A stretch of 64,000 nt of DNA from Ferrimonas aestuarii (GTDB lineage Bacteria > Pseudomonadota > Gammaproteobacteria > Enterobacterales > Shewanellaceae): positions 23,672 to 87,671 of the forward strand of contig NZ_SWCJ01000020.1 in the NCBI RefSeq assembly GCF_005116665.1, read 5' to 3'. Shown one piece after another: positions 9,560 through 17,058 of the stretch. The translations under genes and the position numbers were made by a program. Within the stretch, counting starts at the first letter, position 1; each line of letters begins with the position of its first letter. Under the pieces are notes generated by a model that did no database searches, was not told the DNA's origin, and worked only from the letters and a program-made list of their open reading frames with translations.

Positions 9560-9688
9560 ATGATATTTGGGTATTTGATGTTTCAGCCTAAGCTGTATTT
9601 CATTGTGAGTGGGCTCATGGTTTTTGCTCTAGCCTTGTTGTCTGATCAGATCGTTCGTTGCCAAACCAAGAGAGAGTGTCATGGCTAG
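9560..9688 (+). CDS. Possible small membrane peptide overlapping the TetR start (42 aa)
   Basis: This is a short frame of 42 codons starting at ATG 9560, with AAGG about 8 bases upstream. It ends at a TAG at 9686-9688, just inside the TetR gene, whose ATG is at 9681. The peptide has a hydrophobic middle (LYFIVSGLMVFALALLS, about residues 13-29) and a basic tail (RCQTKREC), so it could be a single-span membrane peptide or a leader that couples translation to the regulator. It lies directly behind a strong promoter and operator. No homologue is known to me. It could be chance, and I hold it as a candidate only. Confidence 0.35.
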   Translation: MIFGYLMFQPKLYFIVSGLMVFALALLSDQIVRCQTKRECHG

Positions 9689-10292
9689 AAAGACCAAGGC
9701 TGAGGCGGAGAAAACCCGCGAACTTCTGCTAGACACCGCATTGAAATTGTTCAGTGAAAAAGGGGTCGCCAATACGACCCTCGCTCAGATCGCCACGGCT
9801 TGTGGCATGACTCGCGGCGCCATCTATTGGCACTTTGATGATAAAGCAGCAATGCTGCATGCGATGTTTGAGAGCTCCATTACGCCGGAGATGCAGCGTA
9901 TTTGGGATTTGATTGGCGATGAAGGCGCAGATCCTATCAATACGCTACTGGAAGCTACTTGGGTATTTTGGTCGGAGCTTCGTAGAGACAGTAACTTGAA
10001 GCAGGTGATGATTCTTTATAATCAGGCTGAGCAGATTCCTGAGCTGTGTGAAAAGCTGGATGAGCTGCATTGCCAAGAAGACTCCCACATTCGTCAGGTG
10101 CTGAGTTTGGCGAAATCGAAGGGGCTTTTGCACTCGCAAATGTCCGTGGACAGTGCCGTTATCGCTTTTTACAGCTTCCACATGGGGTTTACCAATCTGG
10201 TGTTGCGTCCTCGAAGCAGTACGCGGCATATGGATGTCGAGCAGGTCTTTAAAGAGATGATTGCCGGCTTTGAGCGCAGTATCCGAGCCTAA
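9681..10292 (+). CDS. AcrR-like TetR family transcriptional regulator
   Basis: This is a one-domain repressor of the TetR family. The N-terminus MARKTKAEAEKTRELLLDTALKLF, the helix-turn-helix (TTLAQIATACGMTRGAIYWHF, about residues 32-54) and the 203-residue length closely follow AcrR and TtgR, repressors of RND multidrug pumps. The C-terminal ligand domain is divergent, as is usual. No efflux pump or outer-membrane channel gene lies in this window, so the target must be elsewhere or is the divergent lipase. It has its own promoter and a dyad operator and is followed by a strong terminator. Family assignment is firm; the effector and regulon are unknown. Confidence 0.9.
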   Translation: MARKTKAEAEKTRELLLDTALKLFSEKGVANTTLAQIATACGMTRGAIYWHFDDKAAMLHAMFESSITPEMQRIWDLIGDEGADPINTLLEATWVFWSELRRDSNLKQVMILYNQAEQIPELCEKLDELHCQEDSHIRQVLSLAKSKGLLHSQMSVDSAVIAFYSFHMGFTNLVLRPRSSTRHMDVEQVFKEMIAGFERSIRA

Positions 10293-10312
10293 CCAAGCTA
10301 TTTGAGACAAGA

Positions 10313-10342
10313 AAAAAGGGTTGGCAATTGCCAACCCTTTTT
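10313..10342. terminator. Bidirectional intrinsic terminator between tetR and proS
   Basis: A perfect 30-base palindrome consists of five A, GGGTTGGCAATTGCCAACCC and five T. It can end the rightward TetR transcript and, read on the other strand, the leftward proS transcript, which stops at 10362. Confidence 0.9.
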
Positions 10343-10361
10343 GTATTCACACCTAGTGCGA

Positions 10362-12074
10362 TTACAGCTTCGCCATTAGGCTGTCCATCAGTTGGTCGAT
10401 GGCCACCTCTTCTTTGCTGCCATCGTTACGAGATTTGATCTCAAACGCGCCAGCGTCGATGCCACGCTCGCCAATGACCACGCTGTATGGGATCCCCATC
10501 AGCTCTGCATCGGCAAACATCACCCCAGGGCGTTCTTTGCGGTCGTCAAACAGCACGTCTACGCCAGCGGCTTGCAGGTCGGCATACAGCTTCTCGGCGG
10601 CTTCCTGAACGCGGTGAGATTTGTGCATGTTCATCGGCACAATCACCACTTGGAATGGGGCAATGGCAGCCGGCCAGATGATGCCGCGATCGTCATGGTT
10701 TTGCTCGATAGCGGCGGCTACGATGCGAGATACACCGATACCGTAACAGCCCATAACCAGCGGCTGGGCCTTGCCATTTTCATCCAGAACGGTGGCTTTC
10801 ATGGACTCAGAGTACTTAGTGCCCAACTGGAAGATGTGGCCCACTTCGATGCCGCGAGCGATCTTCAGGGTACCTTGACCACATGGGCTAGGGTCGCCTT
10901 CGACGACATTACGCAAGTCGGCCACCTCTGGTAGCGCTACGTCACGCTCCCAGTTGATGCCAAAGTAGTGCTTATCGTCGATGTTGGCACCAGCGCCAAA
11001 GTCGTTCAGGGTCGCGACGGAGCGATCGATGATTAGCGGCAACTTCAGATCGATTGGGCCAAGAGAGCCCGGTCCTGCACCGATGGCGGCACGAATCTCT
11101 TCCTCGGAAGCAAAGGTCAGCGGCGTTGCCACTTGCGGTAATTTTTCCGCTTTCACTTCGTTTAGCTCATGATCGCCACGAACCATCAGTGCCACCAGTG
11201 GGGCGTCACACTCTTCGCTGGCTTTGACAATCAAGGTCTTGACGGTCTTTTCAATGGCCAGTTCGAACTGCTCAACCAGTTGATCGATGGTTTTGGCATT
11301 GGGGGTATCCACCAGAGTCATCTCTTGAGTGGCGCTGCCGCGTTCGCCCTGTGCCAATGCTTCTGCTTTTTCGATGTTGGCGGCGTAGTCAGAGCCTGTC
11401 GAGAACACCACGGCGTCTTCACCGGTATCGGCAAGAACTTGGAATTCGTGGCTCAGCGCACCACCGATGGCACCGGTGTCCGCCAATACTGGGCGGAATT
11501 CCAGACCCATACGCTCCAACACACGGCAGTAGGCAGCGTGCATATCGGCATAGGTTTGATCCATGGTTGCTTGATCCAGATGGAAGGAGTAGGCGTCCTT
11601 CATCAGGAATTCGCGGGAGCGCATCACACCGAAGCGAGGACGAACTTCATCACGGAATTTGGTTTGGATCTGGTACAGGTTCAGTGGCAGCTGTTTGTAC
11701 GACTTGATCTCGTTGCGAACGATGTCGGTAATCACCTCTTCGTGGGTTGGCCCCAGAACGAAGTCGCGATTGTGGCGATCTTGGATACGCAGCAGTTCCG
11801 GTCCCATGTCATCCCAGCGGCCGGTCTCTTGCCAAAGATCGGCGGGCTGAACCATGGGCATCAGGGTTTCTACCGCGCCAGCGCGATTCATCTCTTCACG
11901 TACGATGTTCTCAACCTTCTTAAGCACCTTAAGCCCTGTGGGCAGCCAGGTGTACAGGCCAGAAGCAAGTTTGCGGATCATACCGGCACGTAGCATCAGC
12001 TGATGACTAACGATCTCGGCATCGGAAGGAGTCTCACGCAGTGTGGAGACCAAGTAACGGCTGGTTCTCATCAA
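10362..12074 (-). CDS. proS: Prolyl-tRNA synthetase
   Basis: ProS charges tRNA-Pro with proline. The 570-residue protein is of the bacterial type (E. coli 572). It has class II motifs (motif 2 region TKFRDEVRPRFGVMRSREFLMKDAYSF in shorter pieces, motif 3 MGCYGIGVSRI), the large editing insertion between them that clears mischarged Ala-tRNA-Pro, and a C-terminal anticodon-binding domain (VLFDDRKERPGVMFADAEL). The ATG at 12074 gives MMRTSRYLVSTLRETP, the standard start. The gene stands alone on the minus strand. A TATAGAAT box about 40 bases upstream on that strand may be its -10 element. As in enterics, trmO and rcsF lie nearby, but here a cyclase and an acetyltransferase separate them. Confidence 0.97.
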   Translation of the reverse strand: MMRTSRYLVSTLRETPSDAEIVSHQLMLRAGMIRKLASGLYTWLPTGLKVLKKVENIVREEMNRAGAVETLMPMVQPADLWQETGRWDDMGPELLRIQDRHNRDFVLGPTHEEVITDIVRNEIKSYKQLPLNLYQIQTKFRDEVRPRFGVMRSREFLMKDAYSFHLDQATMDQTYADMHAAYCRVLERMGLEFRPVLADTGAIGGALSHEFQVLADTGEDAVVFSTGSDYAANIEKAEALAQGERGSATQEMTLVDTPNAKTIDQLVEQFELAIEKTVKTLIVKASEECDAPLVALMVRGDHELNEVKAEKLPQVATPLTFASEEEIRAAIGAGPGSLGPIDLKLPLIIDRSVATLNDFGAGANIDDKHYFGINWERDVALPEVADLRNVVEGDPSPCGQGTLKIARGIEVGHIFQLGTKYSESMKATVLDENGKAQPLVMGCYGIGVSRIVAAAIEQNHDDRGIIWPAAIAPFQVVIVPMNMHKSHRVQEAAEKLYADLQAAGVDVLFDDRKERPGVMFADAELMGIPYSVVIGERGIDAGAFEIKSRNDGSKEEVAIDQLMDSLMAKL

Positions 12075-12325
12075 TAAAGTCCGTGAAAAAAAAGGTAAGC
12101 GGATATTCTATACCCATGCGCCCCATGAATACAGCTCCTTGGGGGGGATGAGCGTATCAATCCTAGGGTTTTCGTTGATAAAGGCACATCGTCGATTTTT
12201 CGTCGTCGAGGCGTTTACCATCTTGAGATCTCAACTCAGCTAATTGGTTGAGAGAGTGTTAATTAAAGCGAAGTTTGAACGTTTTTTGTGATATTAATAG
12301 GAAAAAGTCGGCATAAAGGGCAAAA

Positions 12326-13903
12326 ATGATGAAAAGTCGATTTTGGGCCATCACTGCCATGATTGTCGGGGTATTATCTACCGCTTGGTTAAGTGTACAG
12401 CTGTATCAGAGTGAGCAGCGGGCCTTAGAGCGGGATTTTGAGTACTTTGTAGAGAATCAGGCGCAGTTGATCCATTGGCGTGTGGAAGCATCAATGTCGG
12501 TGCTGTATCACCTGTCGACACTGTACCAAGGCAGTGACAGTGTAACCGAGGTTGAGTTCGCCAATGTGGCTGATGGCATTTTGGCTCGCCATCGAGAAAT
12601 TACCGCACTGGAATGGGTTCCGAAGGTGGAACACGACCAAAGGCAAGCTTTAGAGCAGCAGCTGCAACAAACCTACACCGCATTTACTTTCGTGGATCTT
12701 CAACAAGGGCAGCGCGTAACGGCAGCGCCTCGAGACAGCTATTTGCCGGTCTATTACCTAAGACCCTTAGCGAATAATGAGGAGCGCTTTGGTTTAGATC
12801 TGGCTCAGCAGCCGCACCACGCTGACGTGCTTAAGCAGGCGATGATGTCGGGTTCGTTGTTAATAAGTCCTGTGCATCGAGATGCTGAGGGCGGACGTCA
12901 TATTGAGGCGGTGCTTCCCATCTACCACAGCCTGCCCCTAACGGAATCCAGCAGAGAGCCGCTGCTGATGGGGTTTGTCATTGGCGTCTTTGATATTGAT
13001 CTGCTGCTCAGAGAAACCATCGCCGGTGGTCAGGGGTTGTATATCGATTATGAGATCGTGGATCGCACCGAAGCCGATGGCTATACGGTGTTAAACCTTG
13101 CCAATTCGCTGTCCAAAACTCAGACCTATCGTGAGGTTGAACTGGGGGAGTTGGGGCAACGCAGCTGGTATCTGCTTGCTCGGGCCAATTCGCTATTTTT
13201 TACTTCCCAGCGCAGTATTAACCCGTTCATTGTGGCCGTTGGCGGCATTGTGGCGCTGTTGGCTTGTGGCAGCTTTTTATGGCAAAGCCGACGTCAAAAC
13301 AAAGAGATTGAGCAGTTGGTTCAGGCTCGCACCGAAGAGCTAAACCGAGTTAATCAGCAGTTGACTCGTCAAAGCCTCACCGATGGCCTAACTCAGATCG
13401 CCAATCGCCGTCAGTTCGATAATTGGCTCAGTCAGGAGTGGGAAAGTGCTCGGCGCACTAAGAAAACCATTACCCTATTCGTGATGGACGTCGATAACTT
13501 TAAGGACTACAACGATCGTTATGGCCACCTTGCCGGTGATCGGGTGCTTAAGAAGATTGCCCGCATGCTCAATAGCCAGCTGAATCGCCCTCGTGACCTG
13601 TTGGCGCGTTATGGTGGTGAAGAGTTTGCGGCCGTGTTACCTGAAACCGGGAACAAAGCGGTTAAATTTGCGGATAGCTTACGAGCCATGGTAGAGGCGC
13701 TGGGGATTCCCCATGAGGGCTCTGACGTCTCAGATTCAGTGACCATCAGCATCGGGGTTGCGACCATGGTGCCGGAGCTGGATCAAACCCCAGAGCAGTT
13801 CTTCGAGCTTGCGGATCAGGCGCTGTATCGAGCCAAGTCACAGGGACGAAACTGCGTGGCGTACCACAATGAGCAGCAGGGGGCGTTGGCAACCTTGGGT
13901 TGA
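12326..13903 (+). CDS. Membrane CHASE-domain diguanylate cyclase (GGDEF)
   Basis: This protein is predicted to make cyclic di-GMP from two GTP. It has an N-terminal membrane segment (about residues 7-27), a periplasmic CHASE-type sensor (about 40-280, with ITALEWVPKVEHDQR and the YLPVYYL region), a second membrane segment (about 293-315), a short coiled linker and a GGDEF domain. The active site reads GGEEF at about residue 430. An RxxD inhibitory I-site (RPRD) sits five residues before it, so both catalysis and product feedback look intact. There is no EAL domain. The ATG at 12326 follows an AAAGGG box. It is monocistronic, with a terminator directly after it. The sensed ligand cannot be told from sequence. 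Confidence 0.92.
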   Translation: MMKSRFWAITAMIVGVLSTAWLSVQLYQSEQRALERDFEYFVENQAQLIHWRVEASMSVLYHLSTLYQGSDSVTEVEFANVADGILARHREITALEWVPKVEHDQRQALEQQLQQTYTAFTFVDLQQGQRVTAAPRDSYLPVYYLRPLANNEERFGLDLAQQPHHADVLKQAMMSGSLLISPVHRDAEGGRHIEAVLPIYHSLPLTESSREPLLMGFVIGVFDIDLLLRETIAGGQGLYIDYEIVDRTEADGYTVLNLANSLSKTQTYREVELGELGQRSWYLLARANSLFFTSQRSINPFIVAVGGIVALLACGSFLWQSRRQNKEIEQLVQARTEELNRVNQQLTRQSLTDGLTQIANRRQFDNWLSQEWESARRTKKTITLFVMDVDNFKDYNDRYGHLAGDRVLKKIARMLNSQLNRPRDLLARYGGEEFAAVLPETGNKAVKFADSLRAMVEALGIPHEGSDVSDSVTISIGVATMVPELDQTPEQFFELADQALYRAKSQGRNCVAYHNEQQGALATLG

Positions 13904-13918
13904 TACCGCTAACTGAGT

Positions 13919-13946
13919 AAAGCGCGCTATACTGGCGCGCTTTTTT
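13919..13946 (+). terminator. Intrinsic terminator after the diguanylate cyclase gene
   Basis: A 9-bp stem (AAAGCGCGC with GCGCGCTTT) encloses a 7-base loop and runs into six T residues. It ends the cyclase transcript just before the acetyltransferase gene. Confidence 0.85.
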
Positions 13947-13963
13947 GTTTTTGAGGTGGATGA

Positions 13964-14623
13964 ATGAGCTCTCAGGATAAGCCTTGGCGAAATTACAGCG
14001 CGGAAGAGATTCAAGCTCAGCATAAACAGCGGCTTAACTTTATGCCGTGGTTGTACTGCCGCCTTAAAGCCAAGCAGATGGCGTGGGCAGGGCCTTGGCA
14101 GCAGGAGCTGCAGCAAAAACTCTCAGCGCTGGAGACCATAACCTTTGGTCAGCACTGTTTTGTGGGCGAGCCTGCTCGGCTGTTCGCGGAACCGGGTCGA
14201 GACATCACCATCGGCGATCGAACCCATATCGCCGCAGAGGCGTTTATTCATGGCCCTGCTCGCATTGGTGCTGATGTTGGCATCAATCATGGTTGTAGTC
14301 TTGATGGCGGTCGTGGGGGCATTGAGATCGGCGATGGCTGTCGATTGGCAGCTGGGGTGAAGATCTACGCCTTTAACCATGGTATGGCTGCCAATGCCAT
14401 GGTGCATGAGCAGCCGGTAACAAGCTTGGGCGTCAAGTTAGGCAAGGACGTGTGGCTTGGCACCAATGTGTGTATTCGAGATGGCGTTAATATTGGTAAT
14501 CACGCGGTGGTTGGCATGGGCAGTGTGGTCACCGCTGACGTTCCTGAGTATGCCATTGTGGCGGGTAACCCCGCCAAAGTGATTGGGGACCGCCGCCACA
14601 AGCCCGATTATCATCCTGGTTAA
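13964..14623 (+). CDS. Hexapeptide-repeat acyltransferase (CysE/LacA/NodL family)
   Basis: This is a predicted acetyl- or acyltransferase with a left-handed beta-helix. After about 60 residues of helical lead come imperfect hexapeptide repeats, such as DITIGDRTHIAAEAFI and ARIGADVGINHGCSLD. The conserved catalytic His falls in AFNHGM, and VWLGTNVCIRDGVNIGNHAVVGMGSVV and IVAGNPAKVI follow, the usual C-terminal block of galactoside, maltose and NodL-type O-acetyltransferases. The length, 219 residues, suits the group. The acceptor could be a sugar of the envelope, an antibiotic or a cell-wall precursor; nothing nearby decides it. The gene is convergent with trmO, only 6 bases apart. Confidence 0.85.
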   Translation: MSSQDKPWRNYSAEEIQAQHKQRLNFMPWLYCRLKAKQMAWAGPWQQELQQKLSALETITFGQHCFVGEPARLFAEPGRDITIGDRTHIAAEAFIHGPARIGADVGINHGCSLDGGRGGIEIGDGCRLAAGVKIYAFNHGMAANAMVHEQPVTSLGVKLGKDVWLGTNVCIRDGVNIGNHAVVGMGSVVTADVPEYAIVAGNPAKVIGDRRHKPDYHPG

Positions 14624-14629
14624 CGATGG

Positions 14630-15340
14630 TTAAAGGTGGCGAATCGGGTTGACGGCAATAATATGGTTGACTCCCTGTTCAACACGCCAGCGAAGATCGA
14701 ACTGGTGCAGCTGAACCCCGTACTCGCGCTCGTCGTTGTCTTGTTGGCGATACCCTGGGCGCGGGTCTTGCGCCAAAACTTGTTGAGCCAATTCACTAAA
14801 CCCAGGACAGGCTAGCTCTGCCGCTGTCATCTGCTGCTTAGCCTGATCACTGATGGTCATGGTTAGGCTCTTGGGTGGTTCATCCGCATAGCCGCCGCTG
14901 GCATCCGCCAAGGAGTCTGAGTAAGGGATGTAGGGCTTGATGTCGTAGATTGGGGTACCGTCCAGCAGATCGATGCCTTCTACCTCGAGGTAGTGCTGAC
15001 CATTGTCGACGCCAATGCCTTTGAGCTTTACTGCCGACATTCCCAAACCGTTTGGCCGGAAGGTCGCTCGAGTCGCAAATACCCCCACTCGGGTGTTGCC
15101 ACCAAGGCGTGGTGGGCGCACCGTGGGTTTCCAACCTTGAGCCAGATTCTCGTGAAAACTGAAGATCAGCCACAGGTAATCAAATTGCTCAATGCCTCGA
15201 AGCAGGTCGGGGTTGTTGCACTCCCCTTGAAGCATTAATCGGCCCACGGCCGCGGGCACCAGTCTTGGTTGGCGAGGAATAGCAAATTTCTGCTTATAGG
15301 GTGAGTGGCAGATTGCCACTGGGCTTATTTCAAGATTCAT
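14630..15340 (-). CDS. trmO: tRNA-Thr (N6-threonylcarbamoyl-A37) methyltransferase
   Basis: TrmO (older names TsaA, YaeB) adds a methyl group from S-adenosylmethionine to t6A37 of tRNA-Thr(GGU), giving m6t6A and tuning decoding. The 236-residue protein matches E. coli TrmO (235) and shows the family blocks ICHSPYKQKFAIPRQPRLVP, FDYLWLIFSFHEN, VRPPRLGGNTRVGVFATRA and TFRPNGLGMSAVKL. A small C-terminal domain follows. It overlaps the end of rcsF upstream by 11 bases, so the two are translated from one leftward message. The rcsF-trmO-proS grouping also exists in enterics. Confidence 0.94.
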   Translation of the reverse strand: MNLEISPVAICHSPYKQKFAIPRQPRLVPAAVGRLMLQGECNNPDLLRGIEQFDYLWLIFSFHENLAQGWKPTVRPPRLGGNTRVGVFATRATFRPNGLGMSAVKLKGIGVDNGQHYLEVEGIDLLDGTPIYDIKPYIPYSDSLADASGGYADEPPKSLTMTISDQAKQQMTAAELACPGFSELAQQVLAQDPRPGYRQQDNDEREYGVQLHQFDLRWRVEQGVNHIIAVNPIRHL

Positions 15341-15701
15341 GAATCACTAGGGCCTTGGCAATGCACATGACTGCACTGTGACATTGTTGGTCTGATTCTA
15401 GGTTGATGCACTCTTTCACCCAGATGGCGTTGGCTCCCATGTCAGCGGCTTGTTGACGTAAAAGGGTTCGTGCTTCAGCGGCATCCGCAGGCGCTTGGTT
15501 GGCCTGCTCTTGACAGCTGGTGGCTTCAATCAAGCCTAAGTCACGCTTCGCTGCTAGCGCCGATTCGGCATCAATCAGCTTAACTGAGCCCGCCTTGAAG
15601 TAATCGTCAATGGCATCGCCATCCAGATTAGAATTGAAACTGTAGTTGGCGCCGCAGCCTACAAGCAGTGGCAACAGCAGCCAAGGAATGAGAGTTCGCA
15701 T
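15330..15701 (-). CDS. rcsF: RcsF-like outer-membrane lipoprotein
   Basis: RcsF is the outer-membrane sensor lipoprotein that signals envelope damage to the Rcs phosphorelay. The 123-residue frame has a lipoprotein signal peptide ending LLVGC (lipidated Cys16, with Gly at +2, which favours outer-membrane sorting). The mature part carries the four Cys of RcsF in the expected contexts (TSCQE, KECI, QQCH, VMCIAKAL), needed for its two disulfides, and the conserved ADMGANAIWVKEC stretch. It is shorter between lipid anchor and core than E. coli RcsF (134). The RcsC/D/B genes are not in this window. Its end overlaps trmO. Confidence 0.85.
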   Translation of the reverse strand: MRTLIPWLLLPLLVGCGANYSFNSNLDGDAIDDYFKAGSVKLIDAESALAAKRDLGLIEATSCQEQANQAPADAAEARTLLRQQAADMGANAIWVKECINLESDQQCHSAVMCIAKALVIHES

Positions 15702-15778
15702 CGGATCGTTTCCCTATAAATGAAGCGGTCAGTGTAACACAGCCCGCATTTAGCGGGCTGTGTTGGCTGAGGTGAGTC

Positions 15779-17047
15779 TTACTGACCTTTTTGCTGGTAC
15801 TTTTGATAGAGCTGATTGTGGCGGTTATCCAGATCAATCTGTCGGCCGTCTATATAGATGGCGTCAATCTTGGCTTGGCCCATGTCCAACAGGTCTCCGT
15901 CACTGACGATGACGTTGGCCCGAAACCCTTGCTCCAATGCCCCCATGTCGGTAAGCCCCATGATCTGTGCGGGCTGATAGGTGATCGCCTTCAGGGCTTC
16001 GTTGGCATCCAGACCATTGGCGGCGGCATAACCGGCTGCAAATGGCAGATTTCGACTGTCCCAGCTGCCTGGGTAAGCCAATGCTAGGCTGACGCCAGCG
16101 TCTTGAAGCAAGCTGGGAATGGTAAAGGGCAGGTCGAAGGCTTCGTGACGACGAAGCGGCAAGCCGTTGGCGTGGGTATAAACCACAGGCACCTGCTGGG
16201 CCACGAGCTGTTCGGTCAGGCGGTAGCTGTCGTAGCCACCGATGATCACCAGTTTGAGTCGATACTGCTGAGCCAGTTGCAGTGCTTGTTCGATCTGCTG
16301 CTGGCGGTCGGCATGAACGTACAGATTGATTTTGCCGTCAAACAGCGACTTCATTGCCAGCCAGCGCCGATCTTGTTTCTCTCGGCTCTGTTGGTTTTGA
16401 TAATAGCCGTAGGCATCGGCAAAGGCTTGATGCAGCTCATCTAATGCTTGCTGCTGTACCTCTTTCTGTTGCTGCTGGCGTTTCTCATTAGTGGGGTGAA
16501 GCTTGAGTTCTGGCCAATACAGATGGAGGCCATCTAAAGGCTTCACCATGGCATCTTCAATGGTCCAGGCATCGAGGTTCAGCACCGAGGATTGCCCAGC
16601 CAGCATCTCACCGTGAGGGGTAATCTGAGCATGGGTGATGCCGTTTGAGCGTACCGTGGGAATCAGTTCAGAGTCCGGGTTGTAGGCTTGTACCGCATCG
16701 ATTTGTGGATTGGTGCTGCCCACTTCATATTGATCCACCGTTGAGCGCACCATGCCGATCTCTTGTAGGCCTAATGTGCTGGCCATGGAGATAAGACCTG
16801 GGTAAACCCGCTTTCCTGAAGCGTCAACGACGATCGCGCCTTCAGGAGGGGTCAGTGGCGAGCCGATTTTCGCAATTCGACCATCGACCATCAGCAGGTC
16901 GGTGTCGGGCAGGGTACCTTGGGTGACCGTGTGCAGCGTGCCGCCTTGAATTAAGATGGCCTGACTTTGAGGTGCCGCCGGAATCAAGGTGGTTGCATAT
17001 GAGGCCCAGCTAAGGACCATTGTTGCCAAAAGAATGAGTTGTTTCAT
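15779..17047 (-). CDS. Exported amidohydrolase-family protein lacking the metal HxH motif
   Basis: The 422-residue protein has a Sec signal peptide (MKQLILLATMVLSWASYA) and amidohydrolase architecture. An N-terminal beta-sandwich strand set (ILIQGGTLHTVTQGTLP, LLMVDGRIAKIGS) is followed by a TIM-barrel, and the C-terminal ALEQGFRANVIVSDGDLL closes the sandwich. The first metal-binding HxH, expected right after the PGLI segment, is absent: it reads YPGLISMASTLG. A canonical binuclear site is therefore not possible, and it may be a pseudo-enzyme or partner subunit. A long Gln-rich helix lies around residues 185-220. It follows the larger amidohydrolase by 11 bases in the same leftward unit. Substrate unknown. 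Confidence 0.8.
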   Translation of the reverse strand: MKQLILLATMVLSWASYATTLIPAAPQSQAILIQGGTLHTVTQGTLPDTDLLMVDGRIAKIGSPLTPPEGAIVVDASGKRVYPGLISMASTLGLQEIGMVRSTVDQYEVGSTNPQIDAVQAYNPDSELIPTVRSNGITHAQITPHGEMLAGQSSVLNLDAWTIEDAMVKPLDGLHLYWPELKLHPTNEKRQQQQKEVQQQALDELHQAFADAYGYYQNQQSREKQDRRWLAMKSLFDGKINLYVHADRQQQIEQALQLAQQYRLKLVIIGGYDSYRLTEQLVAQQVPVVYTHANGLPLRRHEAFDLPFTIPSLLQDAGVSLALAYPGSWDSRNLPFAAGYAAANGLDANEALKAITYQPAQIMGLTDMGALEQGFRANVIVSDGDLLDMGQAKIDAIYIDGRQIDLDNRHNQLYQKYQQKGQ

Positions 17048-17058
17048 GGTGGCTGCCC

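Noticed and set aside
10392..10934. 180-codon plus-strand frame in proS
   Set aside because: Antisense shadow in the conserved 3' part of proS; no support.
11169..11993. 274-codon plus-strand frame inside proS
   Set aside because: It lies antisense within a fully conserved proS gene. Residue content is His/Gln-rich as expected for a codon-bias shadow, and it has no ribosome site or motif.
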